Shown: one piece after another, positions 21,213 through 32,345 of the stretch
How positions within the stretch are numbered: position 1 is the stretch's first letter
How the letters are laid out: every line of letters begins with the position of its first letter
DNA from: Euglena gracilis
Taxonomy: Eukaryota > Euglenida > Euglenophyceae > Euglenales
Assembly (NCBI GenBank): GCA_039621445.1
Contig: CP154955.1
Location: forward strand, 822,558-886,557
Direction of reading: 5' to 3'
DNA: 64,000 nucleotides
Made by a program: the position numbers and the translations under genes
Notes under the pieces: model-generated
What the model was told of the DNA's origin: nothing
Databases searched by the model: none
Seen by the model: only the letters and a program-made list of their open reading frames with translations

Positions 21213-21389
21213 TCAGCCTGGTCGGGTCAGGCGCGTCAGCATCCGCAGCTTGGCCTGCTGGCGCTCCAGCTCGCGCTGGCGCTCCTCCTCCTTCTGGCGG
21301 AGGTACTCAGGGCAGGAGGCATCGGTGGGCGGTGTGGGCGGGTTGGGAATTGATCCGGAGTGGGGTCTGGCAGCCCAACCATACCATTG
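21213..21389 (-). CDS. Terminal exon with charged coiled coil
   Basis: A minus-strand exon of 59 codons ending in TGA at 21213-21215. After the element-derived acceptor GTTAG (21390) it reads QWYGWAARPHSGSIPNPPTP, then CPEYLRQKEEERQRELERQQ and AKLRMLTRLTRPG. The E/R/Q-rich stretch is a single long amphipathic helix or coiled coil. A donor-like GTGAGG lies a few bases past the stop at 21206, so read-through into a further exon under a different splice choice cannot be excluded. Confidence 0.6.
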   Translation of the reverse strand, partial: QWYGWAARPHSGSIPNPPTPPTDASCPEYLRQKEEERQRELERQQAKLRMLTRLTRPG

Positions 21390-21699
21390 CTAACCGACCG
21401 GAGGGGGGGGTCACTTTCCACTTTCAAAAAACCTGTCACTCACTTTTCAAAGAACAGTCACCCACTTCCCAACCCCCCTTAGGTCACTTGGCCAAAAATG
21501 GACGAAAAACCAAAGGAATTTGGTCAAAAATCCCCAAAAAATTTTTCTGGTGTTTTCGACACCAGTCAATCCTGGCCGACCCCCCCCCCCGCTGGGCGGA
21601 GGTGGTCTGGAGGCAAAAACCAGTCAGTCACTCCAAAAAAATACAGTCAGTCCCCCACCACTGGTGGCTGGGGTCGGACACACCTGAAGCAATGGTATG
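21380..21699 (-). mobile_element. Introner: 320-bp sister element in an exon
   Basis: Terminal repeats CATACCATTGCT / AGCAATGGTATG are flanked by the perfect 8-bp duplication AGCCCAAC (21372-21379 and 21700-21707). The terminal repeat matches that of the element at 5852-5982. On the minus strand, GGT|GTGTCC (21681) to GTTAG| (21390) removes 292 bp and leaves 36 bases, keeping the frame. Internal sequence includes CAGTCA and CAGTCACC motifs shared with the 5852 copy. Confidence 0.75.
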
Positions 21700-21720
21700 A
21701 GCCCAACCGACACTGCATGC
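21682..21720 (-). CDS. Small exon upstream of introner
   Basis: Thirteen codons, ACSVGWAHTIASG, between the acceptor CCACGCAG (21721) and the donor GGT|GTGTCC (21681). The first seven residues are ancestral exon. The last six come from the terminal repeat of the mobile element at 21380-21699. Phase 0 on both sides agrees with the exons before and after. Confidence 0.45.
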
Positions 21721-21948
21721 CTGCGTGGTCGTCAACACCACCACCACCACAACAACGGGTCTTCGTGGCAGAGACCATGCTGATTTTGGACCGAATTTCG
21801 GGAGAATTTGTGTGTTCAACCCAGATTCGGGGATTAATTCAGAGGGGCAGATTCACCATTCATAAATTACAAAATCCGCGCACCAGCAGCCTGTGCAATG
21901 ATGCATAAGCAGCGAAACTCCACATGCATATGTTGAATTCCAACTCAC

Positions 21949-22099
21949 AACCAGCACCGCCGCCTCGACGGGGTCGTATACGACATTGAGGGTGAAGGGG
22001 TAGGGCAGCTTCAGGTCCATCAGCCCCTCGCGCAGCGGATGGGCCCGATCCAGAGGCAGTGGGTGGGGCGGGACCGCGGACGAACATGCGGTGAGGGTA
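21949..22099 (-). CDS. Exon of unidentified gene
   Basis: The minus-strand exon of 50 codons includes PLDRAHPLREGLMDLKLPYP and FTLNVVYDPVEAAVLV, a beta-rich segment. The acceptor CCAACAG (22100) and the donor GTT|GTGAGT (21948) are good. It enters in phase 2 from the exon at 22554-22639 and leaves in phase 0 towards 21682-21720. The first 15 residues are proline-rich and less certain. Confidence 0.55.
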
Positions 22100-22553
22100 C
22101 TGTTGGGGATCTAATTAGGAATTCGGAATTAGGGATTTGTTCATTCATTCGTCAGTTGCTTCAGATGGGGAAGTGGCAGGATATGCGCCCCGAAAAAATC
22201 TTTGTCGGAATTTCAGCACCGTTTCTGGAACGAAAGAAACAGGACCCATTAGGGCGTTATGGACCACCTCGGGGTCGAAAAAATGTTGAAAACCTCGAGA
22301 ATAACGGGGAATAAAATAACCGGCGGAATGGGGCGACCTAAAGCGATGGAATCCGCTGACACCCGCAAAGGTACTTGCCAGAGGGGTTGGGGGGGGGCTG
22401 GAGAGTGGGGCAGGGGGAGGGGGAGGCCTGCTTTATTGCCCTTGTATAAAAAAAAACTATCTGTTGCAAAGAGCCACAGCGCCAGCCCGGTTCTGAGTGG
22501 GAAGTTCCGCCCCCATCACACTGCCCTTTTTGGTTGGGAAGACAGAAGGGGAC

Positions 22554-22639
22554 CCCGGCCACGGCGCCGGGCAGGGCTGGTTGGGGACGGTGGAGACGAT
22601 GGCGCAGTGGTTGGGGTGGACGGAGAAGCTGTCGTCCCA
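22554..22639 (-). CDS. Exon of unidentified gene
   Basis: The minus-strand frame reads WDDSFSVHPNHCAIVSTVPN then QPCPAPWPG. The acceptor GGCTCTCGCAG (22640) is good and phase 0, matching the previous exon. The donor at 22553 (GTCCCC) is weak but gives the phase needed by the next exon. An alternative donor GTGTGA at 22521 would lengthen the exon to 22522 but break the phase. The F-S-V-x-P-N-x-x-x-I pattern is reminiscent of MSP/ASH-type beta domains of axonemal proteins; this is only a resemblance. Confidence 0.45.
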
Positions 22640-23141
22640 CTGCGAGAGCCGGGGGGGGGGAGGTGGAGGTGAGGGGGGTCCACGTGGAGGGGTGGGAACG
22701 TTGGATTGCAATGCGTGTTGGCAACTGGTCAGCAACAGGACAATTTATTGCGGTGTTTAATACATCTCCTTCTCCTTCTCCTTTAATCCATGTTAATGTC
22801 CCAGCTCCCACAGGGGACCCCACAAGGCCCTTGGGGGTGAACTCCAACCCACCTTGCTGTCCGTGAAGGACCAACCCACCCTGCTTGTCCCCCCCCCCCC
22901 ACGGTCCACTCTTTAATTCACTCCTGGTTGGCCCTTTGTATGCTGCTCGTGCGTGCAGCGTGCGCATGTATGTGTGCTGCGGACGCGCGCGCGTGTGTGT
23001 GTGTTTGGTATGTATTGTGAGAGGTTGTGTTGAGCGCAAGCGAAGGGGGGAGCCCTGCCTTGTTGGACAGGGGCATGATGATGAGCCCCTGATTCACGCA
23101 AATGGTGGCAAACACTTTTTCCCTCTGACGGCCACTCACAC

Positions 23142-23225
23142 CTGCTCCTTCACGTGCTGCATGTACTTCTTGAGGGCCATCCCAATAAACACTGTCAGGA
23201 GCAGGGCCGTATTGGAAGCCCTGGC
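23142..23225 (-). CDS. Exon encoding a hydrophobic helix
   Basis: A 28-codon minus-strand exon reading ARASNTALLLTVFIGMALKK then YMQHVKEQ. About 14 consecutive mostly hydrophobic residues (ALLLTVFIGMAL) could be one membrane-spanning or buried helix ending in K-K. The acceptor is CACCTGAG (23226) and the donor CAG|GTGTGAGT (23141), which is strong. Phase 0 on both sides. A ligand-gated channel M2 helix was considered but is not supported by the following exons. Confidence 0.6.
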
Positions 23226-23602
23226 CTCAGGTGACCACTCCACCCAATCCACCCATCCGAGGTCACTGTGCGAAGAAGATTGGGACCTACGAATCAAGGG
23301 GAAATGGGAAAAGATGGTGGGAGGGGATCCAGAATTGGGGGGGGGAACAGCACCCCCCACCCGAAGTCTGGAATCTGTTCAGAGGGAAAGCAGGGTTCCC
23401 CACTTCCACATTGGGGGGGGGCAAGAGAAATATATTAGCGTCACTCAACTGAAACGAAAGCAAAGATGTATCATCTGCACCTAAAATGGGTCCTAAAATG
23501 GGTCAAGCAAGAGGGGAGGGTCCTTCTTCCCCACACCCACCGCAGAAAGAAAGCACCCACCCGGCCCCAATCGGATTTCTGGGACTGCCATACCGCCCTC
23601 AC

Positions 23603-23712
23603 CAGGGTGCAGTCCTTCACGACGGTCATCATCAGGGCGGACTTCATTGGGGGAAAGGGTGGGCCGAGGTCCACCAGCGCCTTCACTGAGAACGTCCCGC
23701 GCACGGCCCCAA
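23603..23712 (-). CDS. Exon of unidentified gene (21-24 kb chain)
   Basis: The minus-strand exon encodes GAVRGTFSVKALVDLGPPFP then PMKSALMMTVVKDCTL. The acceptor GGGCGCAG (23713) and the donor CTG|GTGAGG (23602) are both good. It joins in phase 0 to the exon at 23142-23225 across a 377-bp intron. The composition is typical of a folded domain. The family is not recognised. Confidence 0.6.
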
Positions 23713-24335
23713 CTGCGCCCCCCGACCCGCGGAGGGCAGGGTGGGTTTCCGATGTGGGCAATGAAGATGAACGACGGTGATCCACTTTTTTTCTCAAAGA
23801 AAAGTGGTTTGAAATTCCTTTTTCAAAAAAGGGGGGGCGAACCAAACGACGCCGTCAAGGGCGATAACCTTTCAAACAATGAATACGTACAGGCAAAAAA
23901 AAAGTCGAGACATCCGTGCCTTTCACGCAGCTGACGTCGTGGGCGGTGCCTTCAAGATGGAAACAGGGCTGTAGGACAAAATGGCAGCGCAATATTGGGA
24001 CACGTTGGCAATGAGGTTGGAAGGGGAACCATACGCGAATGCAAACCATACGCTCCATTACTGGATCCACCACCCCTTGCAAGACAACCAGACGAGGGCC
24101 ACAGCAATTCTGAAGGTGGCACGCTGTCCAAGTGACTCGCCGGATCTTTGTCAGCAGGACAGTGGGACGACAGGGGCAGGTACCGCCAACCCTGACCATG
24201 GGAGTAGTCCACCACTACTGGACCGTCACTGGACCGGAAGGAGGAGGAGAGGTTGAGGGGGCCGGCCGGGACGCCCATCAGTGGCAGAGTGGTGGCCGTG
24301 CGGCGGAGGTCGGGGCGGCCGGGCGCCGCTTGAGG

Positions 24336-24818
<483 letters not shown>

Positions 24819-25295
24819 TCACCCATCAGCATCACCCACCCCAAAACCCGACCCCCCCCCCAGGAGGCCGAAAATGTGATATTGTTATACGGCATTTGTG
24901 TGATATGTATGATATGATATGACATTTTACATGATGTGGTGATAACCTGTTTGCCAAAATTTTGGAAAAACTTTGTGGCGAGAAGGTCACACCAAGGGCA
25001 TGTGAAAATGTGAAAAAATGCAAGTAGGTGCAATACAGCATTTGTAAATTTCTTTTGAACCTCCCCAGAAAACACTGTGCAACATGATTCATCGTGCATT
25101 ATGGCGCATATTTTTTGAACAATCATTAATAAATTAAAATATTATGTGTCGCATGCATCCGAGAAAAATTTGGTGGAAAAATCCTCTGAAAACAACTTCT
25201 GGTGGGAGCCATAGATCGACTAACTGACAATCTGTTTCTGAAGCCAAACTGCACTTGGTTCAGTTGGATCGCCGGTCTCCCCAAAAGGTCAGTAC

Positions 25296-25711
25296 CAGGC
25301 ATTTGCTTAAGGACCCCGGGGGGGGGGGGTACTGGCTAGCCAATCGGCTAGACACTGGAAAAAGTGGACTAGCTAGACCCCCCCTCCCCCCAGGGGGGGA
25401 TCCGGGGGTCCCCCGGATTGGAAAAATGAGGGTTTTAACAGGTTTTTGGCTGATTTTGTTCCAAAAATTCCCAAAAATGGCCAAAAACGGGCATTTTTGG
25501 CCATTTTTGGGGGTCCCAAAAAAATTTTCGGCGCTTCGCGCCGGTCACTGGAAAAAAAATTTCCACTAGCTAGCCCTGCTAGCAGACCCCCCCCCCCGGG
25601 GGGCCCCCGGGGGGGGGTTTGCTAGAAAACCCACTAGCCAAATTTGGACTAGCTGCAGTTCAGCCCCCCCCCCCCCCGGGGGGGTACTGCAATCCCTTAA
25701 GCAAATGCCTG
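25296..25711 (+). mobile_element. hAT-like MITE, 416 bp, TSD GTCAGTAC
   Basis: Perfect 17-bp terminal repeats CAGGCATTTGCTTAAGG and perfect 8-bp duplication GTCAGTAC at 25288-25295 and 25712-25719. The interior has CTAGC-rich subterminal motifs and the core hairpin CGGCGCTTCGCGCCG. Without the insertion the minus strand reads GGKGSWIICTDLLGRPAIQL across the site, which may be coding. Confidence 0.8.
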
Positions 25712-26129
25712 GTCAGTACAGATGATCCAGCTGCCTTTGCCACCCACGAGGGGCAATTGAGAAATAATTAGTAGCCAAAAACAGTTTTGCACTTGGAGGT
25801 TGAGCAAATCTCATGACAACGAAGCAGAAAACTGTGCAAAACTTGTGTGAAAACAATTTTGCACAAAAAAACATTGGGTTTTGGTGAGTCCGAAATGTGA
25901 GATTTTTGGCAGTCCAGTTTCGGTTCCCTAACCCCCCCCATGTGTATGAAGAAAGGACGTATCATTTGTTGAAGATCCTTAGCCCTCCTGTCGGCATTGC
26001 GCCCTCCCACTGACCAGTGGGTCACAAAAAATACTTTTGAACTCTCATGAATTTACCAACATTCATGCGGTGCCATTCACTCGTTGGGGGAAAAAAAAAC
26101 TCCGGAAGGTCAGAAAAGGTGTCACGAGG

Positions 26130-26285
26130 GAAAGCGGAGCCCGGGACGGAAGCCGACATGGTCTGCCGGTCCTACGCAGTCCGCCAGGCGCCAGCCAGGG
26201 CAGGCGGGCGGCCCATCCCCGGAGAGCGGCCGGAGCCTGGCGGGCGGGCGGGCGGGCGGGGAGGGAGGCCAGCTCTTCAAAGCTC
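26130..26285 (-). CDS. Coding-like island, doubtful
   Basis: GC-rich block with a (CCGC)n tract. The minus frame reads ALRGWAARLPWLAPGGLRRT; another reads RLADCVGPADHVGFRPGLRF. Possibly an exon, with strand and frame unresolved. Confidence 0.2.
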
Positions 26286-26607
26286 AATTGAGAGATCCTA
26301 AAAGTATATGGCACTCGCACCGAACAACGGAGGAAACACCCCTTCTTGCCCCCACCCCTAATTAAGAGAGAGGGGGGGGGAAGGGGGAGGGGCAAGGATG
26401 GATGGGAAGCCTTGAGAGGGGAGGGGTGGGTCGGACCCCCCCTCCCGACACGGGGGGGGGGGTCGGACCAGGGTTTGAACAGTGCTGAGTTCTTAATAAG
26501 CGCGCACCCACCCCTTCATTGACCCCCCATATAAACCGGCCCACTCCAAGGAGCTCTTTTGACTGAAATGCAAGGGTTTTGTGCCCGAAACGGAGCGCCG
26601 GGGGGGG

Positions 26608-27280
26608 GACGCTCATTTTTGGCTCCCAAACAGTTTTTCCGGGTCCGGGAGGCCAAAAAAACATCGTTTCGGGCCAAAAAAAGTTTTTTTCGATTTTTTT
26701 CGACTTTTGACCCGGTTTTGACACAAAGTCAATGGGTTGGCGGCCCAAAACGGGCCGCTGGCGGGTCGAAAAACGCTCATTTTCGGCCCAAAAACAGTTT
26801 TTTCCGGGTCCGGGAGGCCAAAAAACATCGTTTCGGGCAAAAAAAAATTTCGATTTTTTCGACTTTTTTGACCGAAAAAATCGAACAGTGGAAAAAGTGT
26901 ACAAAATGGCCTAAATTGGCCGAAAAACGGCCGTATCTGGGGTGGGCGGTGAGCTGCGAGGATATCAAAATTCCAGTAGATAGAGCGTTCCAAGGGCTTC
27001 AGTTTAGGTCTCCGGACATTTCCTTTGATTTTGCATCATTTTTTGAGAAATTTTGAAAACATCGATTTTTTGACCCCCACCCCCCGAAACAGTGGGAAAA
27101 GTGTACAAAACGGCCATCTGCGCCGAAAACGACCGTATCTCGGGCTAGGCGGGGAGTTGCGGGGAAATCAAAATACCGGTAGATGGGGCGTTCCAAGGGC
27201 TTCAAATTAGGTCCCCTGAAATTTCCTTTGATTTGGCTTCATTTTGGAGATATTTTGAAAATTGACATTTTTTGGCCAAA
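26608..27280 (+). repeat. Two adjacent tandem duplications
   Basis: First unit of about 170 bp (GTTTTTCCGGGTCCGGGAGG...) at 26608-26720 and 26776-26873. Second unit of about 195 bp (CGTATCTCGGG..GGGGCGTTCCAAGGGCTTC) at 26895-27082 and 27098-27280. A further copy of the second unit lies in reverse at about 53340-53510. Confidence 0.75.
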
Positions 27281-28405
27281 ATGGCAGAGTCCAAAGGGGG
27301 GGGGGGGGCTTATCCAGTGGGGCGGGCCAATCCTACCCAGTTTGGACCCCTTCGCGCGTGAATAACTCGGGCCTGGCGGGGAGTTGGGGGTCAAACCCAG
27401 GTGATTCGGAAACTAGAAATCCAGTCGCTCGCAACTGAAGAAAAAAATTTCGGAACGGGGCCGGGATCATGGTGATAATCTGCCGGTTCCCGAGGTGGCC
27501 CCGAGGGGGGGGGTTTCCCCCAGGGGTAAGCTTCGCTCTTACCCATAAAGGGATAGGAGCTCAGCGACCCCCCCCCTCCTACCTCGAAACCGGGGGGGGG
27601 CGAAAATTTTTCGATTTCATGGGCGGGCAAAGGGCCGGAAATCGGGTCGAAATCGGTCAAAAATCCCTGATTTTTCTTTTGAAAATCGATCCAAAAAATG
27701 CTCATTTTTTGAAATTTTTTGAACATTTTTTTGGGGGGGAAACACCAACACATCAAAAAATGGGCAATATGTCCAAAAGTCAGCAAAAGGGGGGGTTTTG
27801 CTCATTTTCCGGTGGGTGGGGTGGTCCGGACCACCCGGGAGAGAAGAGGACGGCAGCTCCCTCCTGCAGGGATGTGTGGGAGGCCTTGGGGGGGGGGGGT
27901 CGGACAAGACCTCCCTTCGATTACGGAGGGGAGGTCTAAATCCCCTGGAAACGACCAGGGTATCAAGTGGGCAGGAAGTAGGGCGGGGGTGGTCTGGACC
28001 CCCGGAGGGGGGGGGGTCGGACCACCCCCATCCCCCGGGGGGTCCAGCACCCCCGAAACCCCAAAAGTTTTTCTTTTTTTCCCCAGAAAAATTGGTGTAT
28101 CTTTTGGCCGATTTTTCAAAAAAACACGTGAAAACGCGATATATTGGCCTCTTTCAAGGCCCCAAATATTTGCGCTGGAATTGTTTTAGCACAGCCCTTG
28201 GTCCGAAGGGGGGAAGGGGGGTTGGTCTGGACCCCCCTCCTCGCTGGGGTCAAGACCCCCCCCCTCTGCGAAACCCCCACTCAATAAATACCTGGGGGAT
28301 TGGTGCCAGAAAGAAAACGCTTTTTTAGCACATTTTTTTTGAAAAAAATAAGCCAAAACATACAACAAAAAAACTCATTTTCCGCAGCACAAAGCGGACC
28401 CCCAC

Positions 28406-28638
28406 CAGGGGTTTTTTTAAAACGGGGGGGGGGGAGGGGGGGGTCCCCCCCCCACCCACCCACCCCCCTGGGGGGGGCCCCCCCCGGGGGGGGGAGGGGG
28501 TCCCGGGGGACCCACAAAAAATGGCCGAAAAATCGCGAAAAGTGCTAAAAATAGAATTTTTTTCGGCGCCTGCGGCGCCGAAAAGTATATCCCACCCCCC
28601 TCCGGGGGGGACCCCCCCCGGGGGGGGGGGTCCGGCGG

Positions 28639-28675
<37 letters not shown>

Positions 28676-28700
28676 GTGTCCAAACTTAAAAAAATCCCTG
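28406..28700 (+). mobile_element. hAT-like MITE, 295 bp, TSD ACCCCCAC
   Basis: Ends CAGGGGTTTTTTTAAAAC and its inverted counterpart AACTTAAAAAAATCCCTG, with perfect 8-bp duplications ACCCCCAC at 28398-28405 and 28701-28708. It is the same family as 10392-10633: both carry GTCCCGGGGGACCCACAAAA and a central GGCGCC hairpin. Contains a C run of about 40 bases (28630-28672). Confidence 0.75.
28630..28672 (+). repeat. C homopolymer of about 40 bases
   Basis: Longest homopolymer in the window, inside the MITE at 28406-28700; the opposite strand can form G-quadruplexes. The reported length may be affected by sequencing. Confidence 0.8.
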
Positions 28701-29396
28701 ACCCCCACCCTCCTCTGTCGGAAGGGGCATGGTCCGACCCCCTCACTGTACAAAACCAATGCTCAATTAATACTCTGGGGAAGAGGGGGCACTGGTTTCT
28801 GGTGGCAACAAAAGGCTCACCTCTTTGAAGTGCGAATAATGTTGCCCAACCACAAAAACCTTCCCGTTCTAACCCCTTATAATTATGATAATTTCAACAT
28901 TCCTCAACCTAACTGAAGAATGATTTGATGAAAAATTTGGGGGGGTTCAAATGTTGGGTGTTGATGGAAAATGACCTTCTTTGAGATATTTCCGGAACGC
29001 CCCTAATAAATGTCCTGACACACCTGTACACCCTCGCTGAACGTCCCTAAAGAGCGCACACCTGTGATTATCCTTTGATTATCCATACCTGGAGGGTAGC
29101 TGGGAAAAAGTTTTGAACTTTTGTCAGCGGCTGCCCATTCCAAAGTATTCTTAAAAAATTGTTTGCAAACACACACCTAGAGCCAAACACACTTTGCCCG
29201 CAATCCAGACAATCGATTGCACTGATTGACTGACAACGGAAACGTCTGACTCAAAGATTGACTGCGGCATACAACAACGATGTCGGCCAGGAATATCACA
29301 CGGCGGGGGGCAAGGGGAGGGCCAACTGTGTAGACTGCCGGCAGGGGGCGTCCAAATGGGGGAGGGTCCGAGCGGTACAAGCCAGGGCGGCAGGGG

Positions 29397-29852
29397 CAGG
29401 CTTTTGTTTAAGGGGGAGGGCTGAGGGTCCACTGGCTAGCCATTCCATCAGGGACTAGAAAAAAGCCAATAACTGGACCCCCGGACTACCCCCCCCCCCC
29501 CGAGGAGGTCCGAGGGTCCCCCTGACTGAGAAAAAAAAATCCTCCAGCGCTGTGCAACTTGGAAATGGGATTGCAAGTTTTTTTGTGTTGGCTGATTTTG
29601 TTCCAAAAAAGCCCGAAAACGGCCAAAAATGGCATTTTTGTACGTGTACAGTAGTGTTTTAAGGGGCAACCCCCCCCCCCAGCGATTCACCGCGGTCCCT
29701 GGGGGAAAAAATACATTTGCCATCCCTGCCACCAGACCCCTCCCCCCGGGGGGGGAGAGGGTCCACTGGGATTTCCACCAGCCAGATTTGGTTGGACTAG
29801 CTGCGGTTGAGCTCCACCCGAGGGGCACTGTGAACCCTTGAGCTAACGCCTG
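29397..29852 (+). mobile_element. hAT-like MITE, diverged copy of 25296 family
   Basis: Ends CAGGCTTTTGTTTAAGG and CCTTGAGCTAACGCCTG, with duplications GGCAGGGG (29389-29396) and GGCGGGGG (29853-29860), seven of eight bases matching. The interior aligns with 25296-25711 through GGCTGATTTTGTTCCAAAAA and TTGGACTAGCTGC. Confidence 0.65.
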
Positions 29853-29864
29853 GGCGGGGGAGGC

Positions 29865-30090
29865 GGCGCGGTGGGGGGAGGCGAGGGGGGCGAGGCTGAG
29901 GCCGCGGCGCAGCTTGGCCGCGCTGCGGAGGGGGGCAGCGGGGTGGGGGGGAGGGCTGGTGGGGGAGAGGAGGGGAGGGAGGGGCAGTAGGGGGCTGGAG
30001 AGTGGAGGGGAGGCGGGGTGGGGGCCGGCTTTGGCCCCCGTGCACGGCCGGAGAACACTGCCCGGCGTTGCCGTGCCGGGATGGACCCCG
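29865..30090 (-). CDS. Proline/alanine-rich island, doubtful
   Basis: A GC-rich block directly abutting the hAT-like element at 29397-29852. The minus frame reads HPAAPLRSAAKLRRGLSLAP and is otherwise Pro/Ser-rich. It could be an exon of a disordered region or simply a CT/GA-rich repeat. No splice sites chosen. Confidence 0.2.
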
Positions 30091-30537
30091 AATGACGCAG
30101 AAATGACAGCGCCGCAACTACTGTCCCCCCTGTCATTGACAAGCCAACGTATGGCGAAATTGCTGTTGACACGGGGGGGGGGGGAGGGGGTCATGGACAA
30201 GCCATGTCAGGGACAAAAGTACTCCCCCAAATGAAATAACAGCCGATTGTGAGGCCCGTGTTTGTTCATCCACCTTGTGCATTTTAACACCTCGTCCCTT
30301 TTTCCAGTTGCACTGAGGGAAAAAAAGTTTGCGCCCCTTAAATCAATGCGCGGGGCTGCTACAAGGACACGGTCCAAATAGAAGTGCACAGTTGGCGAAG
30401 GTGGCAGTCCACTAGAAGCATACACCCCAATTTTAATTTTACTTCCTAAAATCAACAAAAAATCAGGCAGGCAGGCAACGCACCTGGCTCAGGTTGGGGG
30501 GAATTGGAGGGTGAAAAAAAAACCTGCACATCCATAC

Positions 30538-30540
<3 letters not shown>

Positions 30541-30575
<35 letters not shown>

Positions 30576-30677
30576 GCGCGCGCGCACGCACGCATGCACG
30601 CACACACGCACACACACACAAAACACACATACACAACATACATGTGCACAACACACACACACACACCCACACAACAC

Positions 30678-30714
<37 letters not shown>
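30541..30714 (+). repeat. (AC)n microsatellite
   Basis: AC repeats with an internal (GC)n stretch, on the opposite sense to the GT tracts at 11.7 and 24.3 kb. Confidence 0.95.
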
Positions 30715-30764
30715 CAGTTTAAGATGACTGCCCCACCCCGGGGTCCGCCGAGTTAAAAAGAAGC

Positions 30765-30930
30765 CTGACTGGCACCCACAATCGGAGCGGAGATGCCACG
30801 GCGGCCGGGCCTCCAAGACAGCCAAAGCTGGGCCGGGCCGGAGGAAGGGCGGAGAGGAGGGTCGCCCGCCCGCGGGCCCGGCATCCCGGGGGGCTGCAGT
30901 CACCGCGACCGCCGCCCACAAATGGACCAC
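30765..30930 (-). CDS. Coding-like island, doubtful
   Basis: A GC-rich block next to an (AC)n tract. Two minus frames are open: one reads WAAVAVTAAPRDAGPAGGRP, the other GPAQLWLSWRPGRRGISAPI. Neither can be chosen from the sequence alone. Confidence 0.2.
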
Positions 30931-31849
30931 CCAAAGGGAGCCCAACCATGTCCATTTTTCAGACAGGGGGTCCCCAAAAAGGGGGGGGGGGGCGGGGGGC
31001 GGGGGTGTGCATCCTGGAAAAAATAATTCAAACCTCATTTTCATCATTTTCCAAACACTTCAGCTCACCCCCACAGCTGTTTGCATTGCACAGTGGATGG
31101 TGGTGGCATATGTCTACCCCCCCAATTCAAGCACCGATGTTCAAAAGACTACCACTTGCAGTAGCGGGGGGGGGGTAGAGAGTACATTTTAACCCCTGAC
31201 TCCTCCAGACGCTTGTCTACACATGGGTTAGCGAGTGCCAACCATTGGAGGGGAATGAGTTGCAAAATTTGGCAGGCGCAGCCGGTGGCCAAGTTTCACA
31301 GGAGGTGCTGTCGAAGCAGTCGGCCTACCTACCCCTTGGTGACCATGGGGGGTGGGGTACTTTCTATGGTGCGTCCGTACTGGGTCCAGCTGAGGTCGGA
31401 AGTGGGGACGGTCTAGCCGTCATCTAGTCGCGTACTTGCAATTTTCACGAGAGGAACCCACGTGCCGACCTGTGAATATACCTTCCCCCGTGCATACGTA
31501 CTTGTCACCCGAAGAAAAAAGGCGGACAGGGGGGAGGTCAGGGCCGGGGTGGCCGGACATAGAACTGGGCGGGCCACCGTTGCCGACCGCCAAATCGGTC
31601 CCGTCCGCCAACCCCTGAGGGCAAGCAGCGCCGTCAGCGCCGTCGTTCTTCAGCCAGCTGCCCCCCCCCCCCCCAAGCACCCACCAGAGACTTGACCAAC
31701 TTAGGGAGGATGAGTAAACAAGCAACTCCAAGCACTTAGCATTTTGATGGCGTTGTCGGGATTTATCGGGATTTGTCAGAATTTGTCAGGATTTGTCAGG
31801 CTTTGAACACTGGAGGTGGTGTCCTGGCCACACGTTTTTTGGAAGAAGT

Positions 31850-32345
31850 GACAACATTTGGCCATTTTTGCCACTGTTGCACAACTTTGGTCATTTTTTC
31901 CCCACTATTGGCCACCATCAGGCCACTTTTGTCCACTTTTTTTGTGTGACTTTTTGGATGCATTTGGCAACTTTTGGGCACTTTTGCCCACGTTTGGCCG
32001 TTTTTGCCCGCGTCAGGCCTCCATTGCCAACTGTTGAACATAATTTTCAACCTTTGCCCACTTTTAGCCCCAGATTTGCCACTTTTAGCCACTTTGAGCT
32101 GCCTTTGACTGCTTTTGGCAACTTTTGCTCACTTTTGGACAATTTTGCCCACTTTTCGGCCACTTTGCAAATATTGGCCACGTTTGGCCATGTTTGTCAC
32201 TTTCGATCGCCATTAAGCCACTTTTGGCTGTTGTTTTTGCTGGTATTGACTGTTGTTGGTCTCTTCGCTGACTTTTGGTCGCTTTTTGCTGCCTTTGGCT
32301 GCGCTTTTGGCTACTTTGCCAGCTGCTGGCCACTTTTTGCTGCTT
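31850..32345 (-). repeat. TTTTGGCC low-complexity array
   Basis: Irregular array of CCACTTTTGGCC and GCTGCCTTTG units, the reverse-complement counterpart of 10985-11390. Preceded by (GGATTTGTCA)n at 31750-31803. Confidence 0.75.

Larger units (their letters stand above)
27956..28777 (+). mobile_element. Older element interrupted by the 28406 MITE
   Basis: The left end CAGGGTATCAAGTGGGCA and the right end TGCTCAATTAATACTCTG are inverted repeats with a few mismatches. The MITE at 28406-28700 sits inside it. No clear duplication; composition is C/G-run rich. A partial internal copy of the end lies at 28274-28294. Confidence 0.35.

Noticed and set aside
23125-23141. A 17-base intron between two in-frame segments (YMQHVKEQ and REKVFATICVNQG)
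   Set aside because: Too short for a normal nuclear intron; the exon at 22554-22639 gives an equally good phase with a better acceptor.
21949-23712. Pentameric ligand-gated channel, suggested by the helix ALLLTVFIGMALKKY
   Set aside because: Flanking exons lack the other channel helices and motifs; only one hydrophobic segment is seen.
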